Source of the DNA: PALSA-505 sp036502085
Lineage (GTDB): Bacteria; Actinomycetota; Actinomycetes; Streptosporangiales; Streptosporangiaceae
NCBI GenBank assembly: GCA_036502085.1
Contig: DASXZD010000023.1
Location: forward strand, 21,230-85,229
Length of the DNA: 64,000 nt
Direction of reading: 5' to 3'
Under the pieces are notes generated by a model. That model was given only the letters and a program-made list of their open reading frames with translations. It did not search any database and was not told where the DNA came from. This document shows, in pieces, positions 8,024 to 16,409 of this stretch. A program made the position numbers and the translations under genes. Within the stretch, counting starts at the first letter, position 1. The number at the start of each line of letters is the position of its first letter.

Positions 8024-8428
8024 TCAGGACTGCTTGGTCTCCCAGAAGATCTTGGCGATCTCGTCGATCTTGGTGAGCAGTTCCTCGGCCTTGGCCACGG
8101 CCGTGCTGCCCTTGGTGCCGCTCGCGCCCGCCAGCTTGGTGGCCTGGTTGAACAGCTCGTGCAGCTGGGGATACTTCTCAAAGTGCGGCGGCTTGAAGTA
8201 GTCGGTCCACAGCACCCACAGGTGGTGCTTGACCAGCTCCGAGCGCTGCTCCTTGATCAGGATCGCCCGGGCGCGGAACTCGGGGTCCTCGTTGGCCTGG
8301 TACTTCTCTGCGATCGCCTTGACGGACTCCGCCTCTATCCTGGCCTGCGCCGGGTCATAGACGCCGCACGGCAGGTCGCAGTGCGCGTACGCGGTGAGCT
8401 TAGGTTCGAGGAGACGTGCGAGCCTCAT
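8024..8428 (-). CDS. sodN: Nickel superoxide dismutase
   Basis: Converts superoxide to oxygen and hydrogen peroxide using nickel. The 134-residue precursor has a 15-residue leader (MRLARLLEPKLTAYA) before the nickel hook HCDLPCGVYDP: H16, C17 and C21 become H1, C2 and C6 after cleavage. The remaining sequence (ARIEAESVKAI, KHHLWVLWTDYFKPPHFE, IDEIAKIFWETK) matches the four-helix family along its length. The start at 8428 has AGGGGAG upstream. The processing peptidase gene sodX is divergent, 93 bases away, which is the standard pairing. Confidence 0.97.
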   Translation of the reverse strand: MRLARLLEPKLTAYAHCDLPCGVYDPAQARIEAESVKAIAEKYQANEDPEFRARAILIKEQRSELVKHHLWVLWTDYFKPPHFEKYPQLHELFNQATKLAGASGTKGSTAVAKAEELLTKIDEIAKIFWETKQS

Positions 8429-8521
8429 CGCTCCCCTTCTTTCGTGTCGGATCATTGGGTGCGGTGCTGTGCAGGTACCGACCCTACCCCGCAGGGCGCA
8501 GAGTTCACCTGGGAGGGATAC

Positions 8522-8839
8522 ATGCGCTGGCCGCTGTTCCGCGTGGCTGTCGCCGAGAGTTCGATGGAGCCGACGCTGCATCCGGGTGACTGGCTGCTCG
8601 TGCTGGCGACCGGCCGGATCCGCGCGGGCCAGATCGTCGTCGCCTGGCACCCGGCCCGGACTTCGCTGCTGCTGGTGAAGCGGGCGGAGCGGCTGGACCC
8701 CGGCGGCTGGTGGCTTCAGTCCGATAGTCGCAGCGGCGCCGCGCAGGACAGCCGCGCCTTCGGGCCGGTGCCGCCGGAGCTGATCCAGGGCCGCGTGCTG
8801 TGCCGGTACCGCCGGGTCCGCCGGCCAGCCAGAGAATGA
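8522..8839 (+). CDS. sodX: Nickel-SOD maturation peptidase
   Basis: A 105-residue S26-type signal peptidase-like protein that removes the SodN leader to expose the nickel-binding N-terminus. The Ser-Met motif AVAESSMEPTLHPGDWLLV is at about residues 9-27, and LLLVKRAERLDPGGWWLQSD carries the Lys-containing box. It lacks a long membrane anchor, which fits an intracellular enzyme. The ATG at 8522 has GGGAGGG five bases upstream. Divergent from sodN. Confidence 0.92.
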   Translation: MRWPLFRVAVAESSMEPTLHPGDWLLVLATGRIRAGQIVVAWHPARTSLLLVKRAERLDPGGWWLQSDSRSGAAQDSRAFGPVPPELIQGRVLCRYRRVRRPARE

Positions 8840-8877
8840 CGGACGGGCCCGCCGGCAATCGTCGGCGGGCCCGTCCG
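8840..8877. terminator. Strong bidirectional hairpin between sodX and APC permease
   Basis: Perfect 15-bp arms (8840-8854 and 8863-8877) with an 8-nt loop, starting right after the sodX stop and ending 21 nt before the convergent permease stop. Position and symmetry fit a shared terminator. Confidence 0.8.
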
Positions 8878-8897
8878 GTGCAGCGCTTGCGAACCGG

Positions 8898-10586
8898 TCA
8901 GTGCGCGACTGGATCCGGCTCGGTTCCCGCCTGCTTCCCGACCAGGAGAAGCATCTCGTCCCTAGGCAGCCTGGTCGCCTGGGCCCACAGGTAGATGACC
9001 ACGGCGAACGCGGCGACGATCCCCATGTCCCACCAGAACGGGATGTTGTTCGTGGCGGTGCAGCTTGCCCCCGCCGCCTTGGCCACGCCGTTGCTGCAGT
9101 AGCGGCCCTGCCAGGAGATGATGCCCATCCCGATCAGGAAGACCGGCAGCCACTGCGCCGACTTCCAGTCCAGCGGCGGCCGCTTGTCGTCGAACATCAT
9201 CGAGATGCCGATCAGCACATAGCCGATGACGATGCAGATGCCGAGCTTCCATACCGTGTCGAAGCCCGACCAGTAGATGATCTCGCAGGCGAAGATGAAC
9301 GCCAGCGGCCCGAGTATCGCGGCCCAGGGCATCTTGTACGGGCGGACCGCCTCGGGAACCTGCTTGCGGAATGCGCCCAGCGACAGCGGCGCACCCGCGT
9401 ACATCAGCACCGAGGCCGACGTCACCAGGCCGACTAGCGTCTTCCAGCTCGGGAACGGGAGCAGGAACAGCAGGCCGAGCAGGAACGCGAGGATGAGGCT
9501 GATCCAGGGCACGCCGCGCTTGTCGGTCTTCGCGAAGACCTGCGGGAAGTAGCGGTTCCTGGCCAGGCCGTAGCCGACGCGCGAGGTCGAGGTCTCGTAC
9601 ATCAGGCCGGTGCCGAACGGGGAGACGAACGCGTCCAGCCGCAGGACGATCGCGAGCCAGCCGAGCCCGGCCACCCCCGCCAGGCCGGCGAACGGCCCGA
9701 CGGCGATCGGGTTAGTGGACGGTATGCCGGCCCATCCCTGGGGGCCCGAGATCAGGCCGTGCGGGATCGCGCCGATGAACACCACCTGCAGCAGGGTGTA
9801 GACCAGCACGGCAATGATGATCGCCCCGATGACCGCCCGCGGCAGGTTCTTCTGCGGGTCCTTGATCTCGCCGGCCAGCTGGTCGGCCTGCTCGAAGCCG
9901 AGCAGGGCGAACACGATGCCGGCCGTGGGGATCGCGCTGAACACGGCCTGCATGCCGAACGGCGCGAAGCCGCCGCCGGCACCGAAGTTGCCCGCGTGGA
10001 ACTTGGTGAACAGCACGATGATGGCGAGGACAGGGATCGCGACCTTCCACCACGTGATGCCGGCGTTGACCTTGGAGAACAACCGCATGGCGAGGAAGTT
10101 GATCGCCGTGAAGATCGCCATCAGGATGATCGTGAAGATGAAGCCGGTCCCGGTGGTGATCTTCTTGTCCGCGTTGTAGATGACGAAGTGGTGTGCGTTG
10201 AACCAGAACTGCCCGTACTGCATCACCGCGAAGCACTCGATCGGCGCCACGCAGACCGCCTGCAGCCAGGAGAAGAAGCCGAACGATACCCCAGCGACGC
10301 TGCCGAACGCGAAGTGCGGGAATCTCGCGGTGCCGCCGGCCACCGGGTACATTCCGCCCAGTTCGGCGTGGACGAGCGCCAGGACGATGATCATCACCCC
10401 GGCGATGCCCCAGGCCACCAGGGCCGCGGTACCGGCCGACGTCGCTGCGAAGAATGCGCCGAACAGCCAGCCGGAACCGATGAGCGAGGTCTCGGACGAC
10501 CACATGGCCCCGATCAGGCCCATCTCGCGTTTGAGGCCGACGTCCGCTGGCCTGGCAGCAGAAGAGGCGACCGACTGAGTTGCCAT
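8898..10586 (-). CDS. APC-family amino acid permease
   Basis: A 562-residue polytopic membrane protein with about 12-14 hydrophobic segments and the APC-type N-terminal features LIGAMWSSETSLIGSGWLF (helix 1) and ELGGMYPVAGGTARFPHFAFG (helices 2-3). Expected to import an amino acid or related amine with a proton or by exchange; the substrate cannot be told. The ATG at 10586 has AGAAGG six bases upstream. The longer frame to 10784 has no conserved sequence. It is monocistronic and shares a hairpin terminator with sodX. Confidence 0.88.
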   Translation of the reverse strand: MATQSVASSAARPADVGLKREMGLIGAMWSSETSLIGSGWLFGAFFAATSAGTAALVAWGIAGVMIIVLALVHAELGGMYPVAGGTARFPHFAFGSVAGVSFGFFSWLQAVCVAPIECFAVMQYGQFWFNAHHFVIYNADKKITTGTGFIFTIILMAIFTAINFLAMRLFSKVNAGITWWKVAIPVLAIIVLFTKFHAGNFGAGGGFAPFGMQAVFSAIPTAGIVFALLGFEQADQLAGEIKDPQKNLPRAVIGAIIIAVLVYTLLQVVFIGAIPHGLISGPQGWAGIPSTNPIAVGPFAGLAGVAGLGWLAIVLRLDAFVSPFGTGLMYETSTSRVGYGLARNRYFPQVFAKTDKRGVPWISLILAFLLGLLFLLPFPSWKTLVGLVTSASVLMYAGAPLSLGAFRKQVPEAVRPYKMPWAAILGPLAFIFACEIIYWSGFDTVWKLGICIVIGYVLIGISMMFDDKRPPLDWKSAQWLPVFLIGMGIISWQGRYCSNGVAKAAGASCTATNNIPFWWDMGIVAAFAVVIYLWAQATRLPRDEMLLLVGKQAGTEPDPVAH

Positions 10587-11457
10587 ACCGAACCTTCTTT
10601 CGGTCCGTGCGCGTGTGCATGGAGCTGGTGCATGCATGGGTGCATGCCGACAAGTTGGGATCATCGTAATGATCGTTAGCGGGCGTGGAAAGTAGTGCAG
10701 CCGCATCTTTTTCGTAACGCAGGGCCTGTCGGCCAGATCGGGGGGCCGAGTTGTCTCGCTATCGAGATACATGCGGGTCATCACGGGGACATCTCCGCGA
10801 CATCACGGCACATCACGGCACCCTGTGGCGGTTATCCAGTCACGTAAGTTCCTGCCCTTCCCGGCGCCGCCGGCATATGACATAGGCGTCATGCCGGGCC
10901 CGGGATCTTGCCATTATGGCGGAGTAACCGATAGAACATACGGCGAGACGATGGCGCTGGCAGGACGTCCTCAGGGACGGCCCGTCGGCGTGCCCTGAAG
11001 ACTGTTGAGGATCGCGCGGGAGGCGCATCTCACGCCATTTCCGGCCGCACATGCGGCAAATACCCCCTAGAACTCGCTTCGTCGCGTCCGCATAGCGTCG
11101 CAGCCGCTTCGGGGGACCAGGGCAATGAGATAGTGACGGTTCGCGCGAGCTTCCTCAGGCCTTCAGGCAAGGCAATACCATCACCGCCTTCTTCGCTGTT
11201 TGCGACGGTGTTATCCGCCGGTATCGCCGCCCCTGGCGGGACTGGAGGTGGCGGCTCGAGGCGGCTCGAGGTGGCGCCAGGTGGCAGGTGTCTGCGCTGC
11301 CAACTGGCACGTTGCGTTCGATGTGGCACAATGAGGACGCGGGTGACCCCCGTAACTCCGAGAGACGCCCGCACCGTTCGGCGGCTACCGGCAGCTACCC
11401 CGTCCGGCCGATCAGCTGCGGCGCCTGCAGCGAACCATCTCCGCGTGAGGGGTCACC
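10587..11457. other. 870-base intergenic region, no supported gene
   Basis: Separates the divergent APC permease and malic enzyme genes. It holds a short CATGCATG-type repeat at about 10619-10645, two to three CATCACGG repeats at about 10787-10822, and a GGCTCGAGGTGG-like repeat at 11246-11285. Short frames here (for example 10771-10998 on +) have no family resemblance or good ribosome binding site. A possible malic-enzyme promoter with CACAAT lies near 11326, but I cannot confirm it. Confidence 0.5.
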
Positions 11458-12657
11458 GTGGCCGTCGAGCCAGTCATTGAGCCAACCCTGGATCATCCCG
11501 ATACGAGTTACGACCCGGTCTTCCTGCTGCACCGCGGCGGCAAGATCGGCATGCACTCGACCGTGCCCGTGGCGGGCGCCGCCGAGCTTGCCATGGCCTA
11601 CACGCCCGGCGTAGCCAGGGTCTGCGACGCGATCGCCGACCAGCCCGAGCTGGCCGCCCGCTACACCTGGGTGCGCAACGCGGTGGCGGTGATCACCGAC
11701 GGAACGGCGGTGCTCGGCCTCGGCGACATCGGCCCGTCCGCGGCGATGCCCGTGATGGAGGGCAAGGCGCTGCTGTTCAAGCAGTTCGCACGGGTAGACG
11801 CGGTGCCGATCTGCCTGGCCTGCAGCGACGTGGACGAGCTGGTCAGGGTGATTGCCGCGCTGGCGCCGAGCTTCGGCGGCATCAACCTGGAGGACATCTC
11901 CGCACCGCGCTGCTTCGAGCTGGAGGACCGGCTGCGGCAGCTGCTGGACATTCCGGTCTTCCACGACGACCAGCACGGCACCGCGATCGTGGCGCTGGCC
12001 GCGCTGCGCAACGCGGCCCGGCTGGCCGGCCGGGAGCTCGGCGAGCTGCGGGCGGTGGTGGCGGGGGCTGGCGCTTCGGGCGTCGCCGTGGCCAAGATCC
12101 TGCAGCGCGCGGGCATCGGCGACATCGCGCTGTCGGACAGCAAGGGGATGATCTACGCAGGCCGGGACGGGCTGAATCCGGTCAAGACGGCGCTCGCCGC
12201 CACCACCAATAAGGCCGGCCGTACCGGCTCAACCGAGGACGCCCTGCGCGGCGCGGACGTGTTCATCGGGCTGTCCGGCAGCACCGTGTCGGAGCAGGCG
12301 ATCGCGGCGATGGCCCAGCCGTCGATCGTCTTCGCGCTGTCCAACCCCGAGCCTGAGGTCCATCCGGACCTGGCCCGGGCGCACGCCTTCGTGGTCGCCA
12401 CCGGGCGCAGCGACTTTCCCAACCAGATCAACAACGTGCTGGCCTTCCCCGGCGTGTTCCGCGGCGCGCTCGACGTGCGGGCCTGCGCCATCACCGAGGG
12501 CATGAAGCTGGCGGCCGCCGACGCGCTGTCCGGGCTGGTCGGCTCGGACCTGGCCGCCGACTACGTGATCCCCGGCGTCTTCGACGAGCGGGTCGCCCCG
12601 GCTGTGGCGGACGCCGTGGCCCGGCAGGCCCGCCGCGACGGCGTGGCCCGCCGCTAA
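11458..12657 (+). CDS. NAD(P)-dependent malic enzyme
   Basis: Oxidative decarboxylation of malate to pyruvate. The 399-residue protein is the short bacterial type without the phosphotransacetylase fusion. It has the N-terminal domain (GKIGMHSTVPVAGAAELAMAYTPGVA, then GLGDIGPSAAMPVMEGKALLF), the catalytic/metal region NLEDISAPRCFELE and FHDDQHGTAIVALAAL, and a Rossmann domain starting VVAGAGASGVAVAKIL. The SNPEPEV and NQINNVLAFPGVFRGALDV segments are family hallmarks. GTG start with GAGGGG upstream. Central carbon metabolism; stands alone. Confidence 0.95.
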   Translation: MAVEPVIEPTLDHPDTSYDPVFLLHRGGKIGMHSTVPVAGAAELAMAYTPGVARVCDAIADQPELAARYTWVRNAVAVITDGTAVLGLGDIGPSAAMPVMEGKALLFKQFARVDAVPICLACSDVDELVRVIAALAPSFGGINLEDISAPRCFELEDRLRQLLDIPVFHDDQHGTAIVALAALRNAARLAGRELGELRAVVAGAGASGVAVAKILQRAGIGDIALSDSKGMIYAGRDGLNPVKTALAATTNKAGRTGSTEDALRGADVFIGLSGSTVSEQAIAAMAQPSIVFALSNPEPEVHPDLARAHAFVVATGRSDFPNQINNVLAFPGVFRGALDVRACAITEGMKLAAADALSGLVGSDLAADYVIPGVFDERVAPAVADAVARQARRDGVARR

Positions 12658-12706
12658 GGCGCCGCGGCCCGGCTGACGGGGGCCGGTGGGCCGGCTGCTG
12701 GCGGCG

Positions 12707-12802
12707 GGTCTGGGCCCGGGCGCTCGGGGACGCAGGTCCGGCGGCTAGGGTGCTGGTCTGGGCCCGGGCGCCCGGGGGCGCAGGTCCGGCGGCTAGGGTG
12801 CT
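12707..12802 (+). repeat. 48-bp tandem duplication carrying a -10-like element
   Basis: Two near-identical 48-bp copies (12707-12754 and 12755-12802) directly upstream of the oxidoreductase gene. Each ends in GGCGGCTAGGGTGCT, so the leaderless-type -10 hexamer TAGGGT is present twice (12745-12750 and 12793-12798). The second copy is 9 nt from the ATG. Confidence 0.8.
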
Positions 12803-12806
12803 GAGC

Positions 12807-13769
12807 ATGTTTGCTGCTACCGCGGCGCGCTTCGACGCCGAAGACCCGCTCAACGGCCTGGCGCTCGGCGAGCACCCCGAGCCATCGGCTCAGGACGGCT
12901 GGACGACCGTCACGGTCAGGGCCGCCGCGCTCAACCATCACGACGTGTGGACGCTGCGCGGCGTCGGGGTGCCGCCGGAGCGGCTGCCCATCGTGCTCGG
13001 CTGCGACGCCGCCGGGGTGGATGAAGACGGCAACCCGGTGGTCGTGCACGCGATCGTCGGAGATCCGTCATCCGGCGACGAGACCCTCGATCCCGGGCGC
13101 TCGCTGCTGTCGGAGAAGTATGACGGCACGCTCGCCGAGCGGGTCGCGGTGCCGCGGCGCAACCTGCTGCCCAAGCCGGACGCGCTGTCCTTCGAGGAGG
13201 CCGCCTGCCTGCCGACCGCGTACCTGACCGCCTACCGGATGCTGTTCTTCTCGGCCGGGATCGAGCCGGGCGCTACCGTCCTGGTGCAGGGGGCGGGCGG
13301 TGGCGTGGCGACCGCGCTCATCCTGCTGGGCCGGGCCGCGGGCTACCGGATCTGGGTGACCAGCCGCAGCGAGGCCAAGCGGGAACGGGCGATGACGCTC
13401 GGCGCCGACCAGGCGTTCCCGGCCGGCGCGCGGCTGCCCGAGCGGGTCGACGCGGTCATGGAGACGGTCGGCGAGGCTACCTGGGCGCACTCGCTGCGCT
13501 CGCTGCGGCCGGGCGGCCGGATCGTCGTCTCCGGCGCGACCAGCGGCCAGGCCCCTTCGGCCGAGCTGACCAGGGTATTCTTCCTGCAGCTGGCCGTGAT
13601 CGGCTCGACGATGGGAACCAGGGACCAGCTCGCCCGGCTGCTGACCTTCTGCGAGCAGACGGGCGTCCGCCCGGTCATCGACCGCGTCCTGCCCCTGACG
13701 GAGGCCGCAGACGGCTTCGCCGCCATGCTGTCCGGCGACCTCTTCGGTAAGATCGTCTTCACCCCCTAG
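12807..13769 (+). CDS. Zinc-type MDR alcohol dehydrogenase/quinone reductase-like protein
   Basis: A 320-residue medium-chain dehydrogenase/reductase. It has a GroES-like N-terminal domain (LNHHDVWTLRGVGVPPERLPIVLGCDAAGVV-type stretch), an NAD(P) Rossmann domain beginning ATVLVQGAGGGVATALILLG, and the family GRIVVSGATSG strand. The structural zinc cysteines are absent, which favours the quinone-oxidoreductase branch. The ATG at 12807 is preceded by TAGGGT, as expected for a leaderless transcript, and there is no clear ribosome binding site. The substrate is unknown. Confidence 0.85.
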   Translation: MFAATAARFDAEDPLNGLALGEHPEPSAQDGWTTVTVRAAALNHHDVWTLRGVGVPPERLPIVLGCDAAGVDEDGNPVVVHAIVGDPSSGDETLDPGRSLLSEKYDGTLAERVAVPRRNLLPKPDALSFEEAACLPTAYLTAYRMLFFSAGIEPGATVLVQGAGGGVATALILLGRAAGYRIWVTSRSEAKRERAMTLGADQAFPAGARLPERVDAVMETVGEATWAHSLRSLRPGGRIVVSGATSGQAPSAELTRVFFLQLAVIGSTMGTRDQLARLLTFCEQTGVRPVIDRVLPLTEAADGFAAMLSGDLFGKIVFTP

Positions 13770-13801
13770 CCCGCCCCGTCCGTGCCGCCGCGGGACAGCC
13801 T

Positions 13802-13855
13802 CATGATCGCGAAGCGTTTGACGTGCTATTACGCGTAAAGGTCTTCGCGATCATG
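13802..13855. repeat. Intergenic hairpin element 2 (CATGATNNNGAAG family)
   Basis: Arms CATGATCGCGAAG (13802-13814) and CTTCGCGATCATG (13843-13855), perfect over 13 bp with a 28-nt centre, between the convergent MDR and PadR genes. It could act as a terminator for both. Confidence 0.85.
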
Positions 13856-13869
13856 GGGAGCGGGGGGAG

Positions 13870-15135
13870 TCAGGTGGCGGGGTCGTCCGGGGGCGCCTTG
13901 GGGGGCGTTGCTGCGGGCTCGTCGGCGCCGGGCGGCTGCGCGGGCTCGGGGGCGAAGACCTCGGTCTTGATCCGGGTCAGCGCCTCGTCCAGGATCGTCC
14001 GCAGGTCGCCGAGGGTGTTCTCGCCGAGCCCGCTGGCGTGTGTGGCCAGTCGCCGCAAGTCCGACATGAACCCGACCGCCACCCGCTCCAGGTCCCGCAG
14101 AGTGGCCGCATCGGGCCACACCGGCCCGTGCCCCGACCCAGACCCGCGCCCTGGCCGTTCCGGCCGGTCGTGCTGGCCCGGCCAGTCGCGCCATCCAGAC
14201 CAGTCGCGCCAGCCCGGCCAGTCGCGCCAGTCTCCCCAGTCCTTCCGCGAGCCGCCGCGCCCGGCCCGGAAGCGTGCGCCGGCTTCCTCGCCTGCCCGCT
14301 GGAACTCCTCGTCCCCGCCGCGGCCGCCACCGGAGCGGTCCTGATCGCCGGGGCCTGGGACCCGATCCGTGAAGCGCTCCCACCCCCCCGCATCGCGTCC
14401 CCGCCGGCCCGGCCCCCGCGCTGGCCGCGCCTGCCGGGCCCCGCCCCGGGACGGGCCGGCATCGTCGGGCTCCGGCCGTCCCTCCGGGCTGGCCTGCTGT
14501 GCTTTCCCGCCGGCTTGCTGTGCCTTCTCGCCGGCCTGCTGCGCTCTCCCACCAGGCTGCTGGGCTTCCTCGCCAGCCTCGCCAGCCTCGCCAGCCTGCC
14601 GGGCTTCCTCGCCAGCCTCGCGGGCCTGCCGGGCCGCGTCGCCGGCTCGCCGGGCCTCCGCGTCGGCCTGCCGGGACTGCTCGCGCGCCTGCTCACGGGC
14701 CCCCCGGGCTTCCTCCCTGGCGCGCTGGGCTTCCCACCGGTCCTGCTTGTGCACGTCCTTGGCGGCCCAGGCGATCTCCTCGCGCAGGCTGCGGACGGTC
14801 TCCCTGACGTCTTCCTTGACCTCGCGCGCGATGTCGCGCACCGACTCGGTGATCTCCTCCTCCAGCTCGGCGAGATCGTCCACCCGGGCGCGGATCTCGT
14901 CGCGGCCCTTGTCGGTGAGCCGGTAAACCTTGCGCCCGTCGACATCGTCGTGGGTGACCAGGCCTTCTTCCTCGAGCCGCGCTAGCCGGGGGTAGATGGT
15001 GCCCGGCGACGGCGCGTAGACGCCCATGAACCGGTCCTGCAGCAGCCTGATCACTTCGTAGCCGTGCTTGGGCGCGTCGTCGAGCAGCTTGAGGAGGTAC
15101 AGGCGGAGTCGTCCGTGGCGAAACACCGGGCTCAT
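13870..15135 (-). CDS. PadR-family regulator with long low-complexity C-terminal tail
   Basis: A 421-residue protein. Residues 1-85 are a clear PadR winged helix (RLRLYLLKLLDDAPKHGYEV, then PSPGTIYPRLARLEEEGLV and RKVYRLTDKGRDEI). It continues into a charged coiled coil to about 150, then Ala/Gln/Glu- and Gly/Pro-rich repeats, a tryptophan-rich block with three or four WRDWPGW-like units, and a helical C-terminal segment at about 345-395. Ordinary PadR proteins are 110-200 residues, so over half is extra. The ATG overlaps the DUF4097 stop as ATGA. Probably an autoregulator of this two-gene operon. Confidence 0.88.
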   Translation of the reverse strand: MSPVFRHGRLRLYLLKLLDDAPKHGYEVIRLLQDRFMGVYAPSPGTIYPRLARLEEEGLVTHDDVDGRKVYRLTDKGRDEIRARVDDLAELEEEITESVRDIAREVKEDVRETVRSLREEIAWAAKDVHKQDRWEAQRAREEARGAREQAREQSRQADAEARRAGDAARQAREAGEEARQAGEAGEAGEEAQQPGGRAQQAGEKAQQAGGKAQQASPEGRPEPDDAGPSRGGARQARPARGPGRRGRDAGGWERFTDRVPGPGDQDRSGGGRGGDEEFQRAGEEAGARFRAGRGGSRKDWGDWRDWPGWRDWSGWRDWPGQHDRPERPGRGSGSGHGPVWPDAATLRDLERVAVGFMSDLRRLATHASGLGENTLGDLRTILDEALTRIKTEVFAPEPAQPPGADEPAATPPKAPPDDPAT

Positions 15136-15992
15136 CGGTCCTCGCCTTCCTCCCGCTGGTTTCGTTCATTCTGCTGCGCTCGCTGCAGCAGCGCGACATC
15201 GCCGGACATGGTGCTGACCCACACGCTGCCCGAACCGCCGCCGAGTATTCCGCTTACCGGCTTCGCGCCGTAGCCCCCCGACGCGCCGAACCCGCGCTGG
15301 CCGTCCGCCGAGACCCCCAGGGACTCGAAGCCGCCGTGCACCTGGCCGGAGGCCGAGCGCAGCTCGACCTTGGCGTCGGTCTCGGCGGGCAGCCGGACCG
15401 CCACCTCGCCGGAGATCGTGGTTATCCGCATGTCCCCGGCCGCGGCGAGCTCGACGTCCGCGGTCACCCGCCCGCTGACCGTCTTGGCCTCCAGGCGGCC
15501 CACGCAGCCGTCGGCCAGGGTCAGGTCACCGGAGACCGAATGGAAGACGACCTTGCCGTCCAGCCCCTGGGCCTCGACATCCCCGGAGACCGTGTTGGCG
15601 TCCACGTCCCCGGTCACGCCGTCCAGCGTCATGTCGCCGGACACGCTCTTGAGCGAGGTCCGCGCGCAGACCCCGGAGACGATCGCGGTCGCGTTCACCA
15701 CGCCGAGCTGGGTCGGGCAGTCCTTCTGCACGGTGATCGTGATGTTCGCGGAGTGCCGCTGCGGGCGCAGCCAGCCGAGCAGGCCGTCCCAGGTCAGATC
15801 CTCGTACGTAACGGTGAGGATGCCTGCCTCGTGGGTGACCAGCAGCGGCTGGCCGGTTACCTCGGTCACTTCGAGCCTTGGTCGGTCGGCGGTGGTGAGC
15901 ACGGCGACCGAGCCGGCGATAACCCTGACCCTGAGGGCGACGATGCCGTCGAAGTCGAGAGTGACGGGGGAGTCGATGGTCCACCGTGACAT
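15132..15992 (-). CDS. DUF4097-family beta-helix protein
   Basis: A 286-residue protein built of short beta repeats with recurrent SVSGDM / TVSGDV / SVSGDL / TVSGRV / TISGEV turns, typical of DUF4097 (adhesin-like right-handed beta helix). No signal peptide or membrane segment is seen, so it is probably cytosolic or peripherally attached. First gene of an operon with the PadR regulator (ATGA overlap). In other bacteria DUF4097 proteins often pair with PadR or toastrack-type regulators. GGAAGGAG lies 7 nt before the ATG at 15992. The molecular role is unknown. Confidence 0.82.
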   Translation of the reverse strand: MSRWTIDSPVTLDFDGIVALRVRVIAGSVAVLTTADRPRLEVTEVTGQPLLVTHEAGILTVTYEDLTWDGLLGWLRPQRHSANITITVQKDCPTQLGVVNATAIVSGVCARTSLKSVSGDMTLDGVTGDVDANTVSGDVEAQGLDGKVVFHSVSGDLTLADGCVGRLEAKTVSGRVTADVELAAAGDMRITTISGEVAVRLPAETDAKVELRSASGQVHGGFESLGVSADGQRGFGASGGYGAKPVSGILGGGSGSVWVSTMSGDVALLQRAQQNERNQREEGEDR

Positions 15993-16065
15993 CGGGCGAC
16001 TCCTTCCATGCCGCGCCTCAAGCGTTCTTCGGGGTGACCGGCGGCCGGCGGGATCGCCCCACATA

Positions 16066-16075
16066 CGATATATCG
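16066..16075. promoter_or_regulatory. Candidate PadR operator upstream of DUF4097-PadR operon
   Basis: Perfect palindrome CGATATATCG in a local AT-rich island (ACATACGATATATCGCGT) about 75 nt upstream of the operon's first start. PadR-type repressors usually bind AT-rich dyads in their own promoter. The rest of 15993-16217 shows only short CCTCCGG repeats. Confidence 0.5.
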
Positions 16076-16217
16076 CGTTTACCAAAAGTCAAGATCTGGC
16101 GCGATCCGCGCACCGCACATCCCTGCGGCCTTCGGCCTCCGGCCTCCGGCACCTGCTCGTTGTGACCGCTGCTCACCTAGTCATAGCAGCCGCCGGTAAC
16201 GGTGCTCACCACCGGGG

Positions 16218-16409
16218 TTACTCCGTGTCCATGTCCGCATCTTCATCATCGACGGTCGCCAGCCAGCGGGCGAACCGGTCGATGGCGACCTCGAAGTCCG
16301 GGTTCAGATCCACGAACTCCCGGCAGCGCTCGGCCAGCCAGGCCAGGCTGACCTGCTCGTCGCCGCGCTGCTCTTCGAGTTCCTCGATGCCACGGTCGGT
16401 GAAGTACAT
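16218..16409 (-). CDS. DUF6104-family small protein
   Basis: A 63-residue acidic protein beginning MYFTDRGIEELEEQRGDEQ, then WLAERCREFVDLNPDFEVAIDRFARWLA and a DDEDADMD tail, matching the small actinobacterial DUF6104 proteins I recognise next to the 2-oxoglutarate dehydrogenase gene. Its ATG begins directly after the kgd stop (no spacer), so it is translated by coupling. Function unknown; the constant linkage suggests a role with Kgd. Confidence 0.82.
   Translation of the reverse strand: MYFTDRGIEELEEQRGDEQVSLAWLAERCREFVDLNPDFEVAIDRFARWLATVDDEDADMDTE

Noticed and set aside
10771..10998. 75-codon plus-strand frame in the large intergenic gap
   Set aside because: Composition and codon use do not look coding; built partly from short repeats; no recognisable motif.
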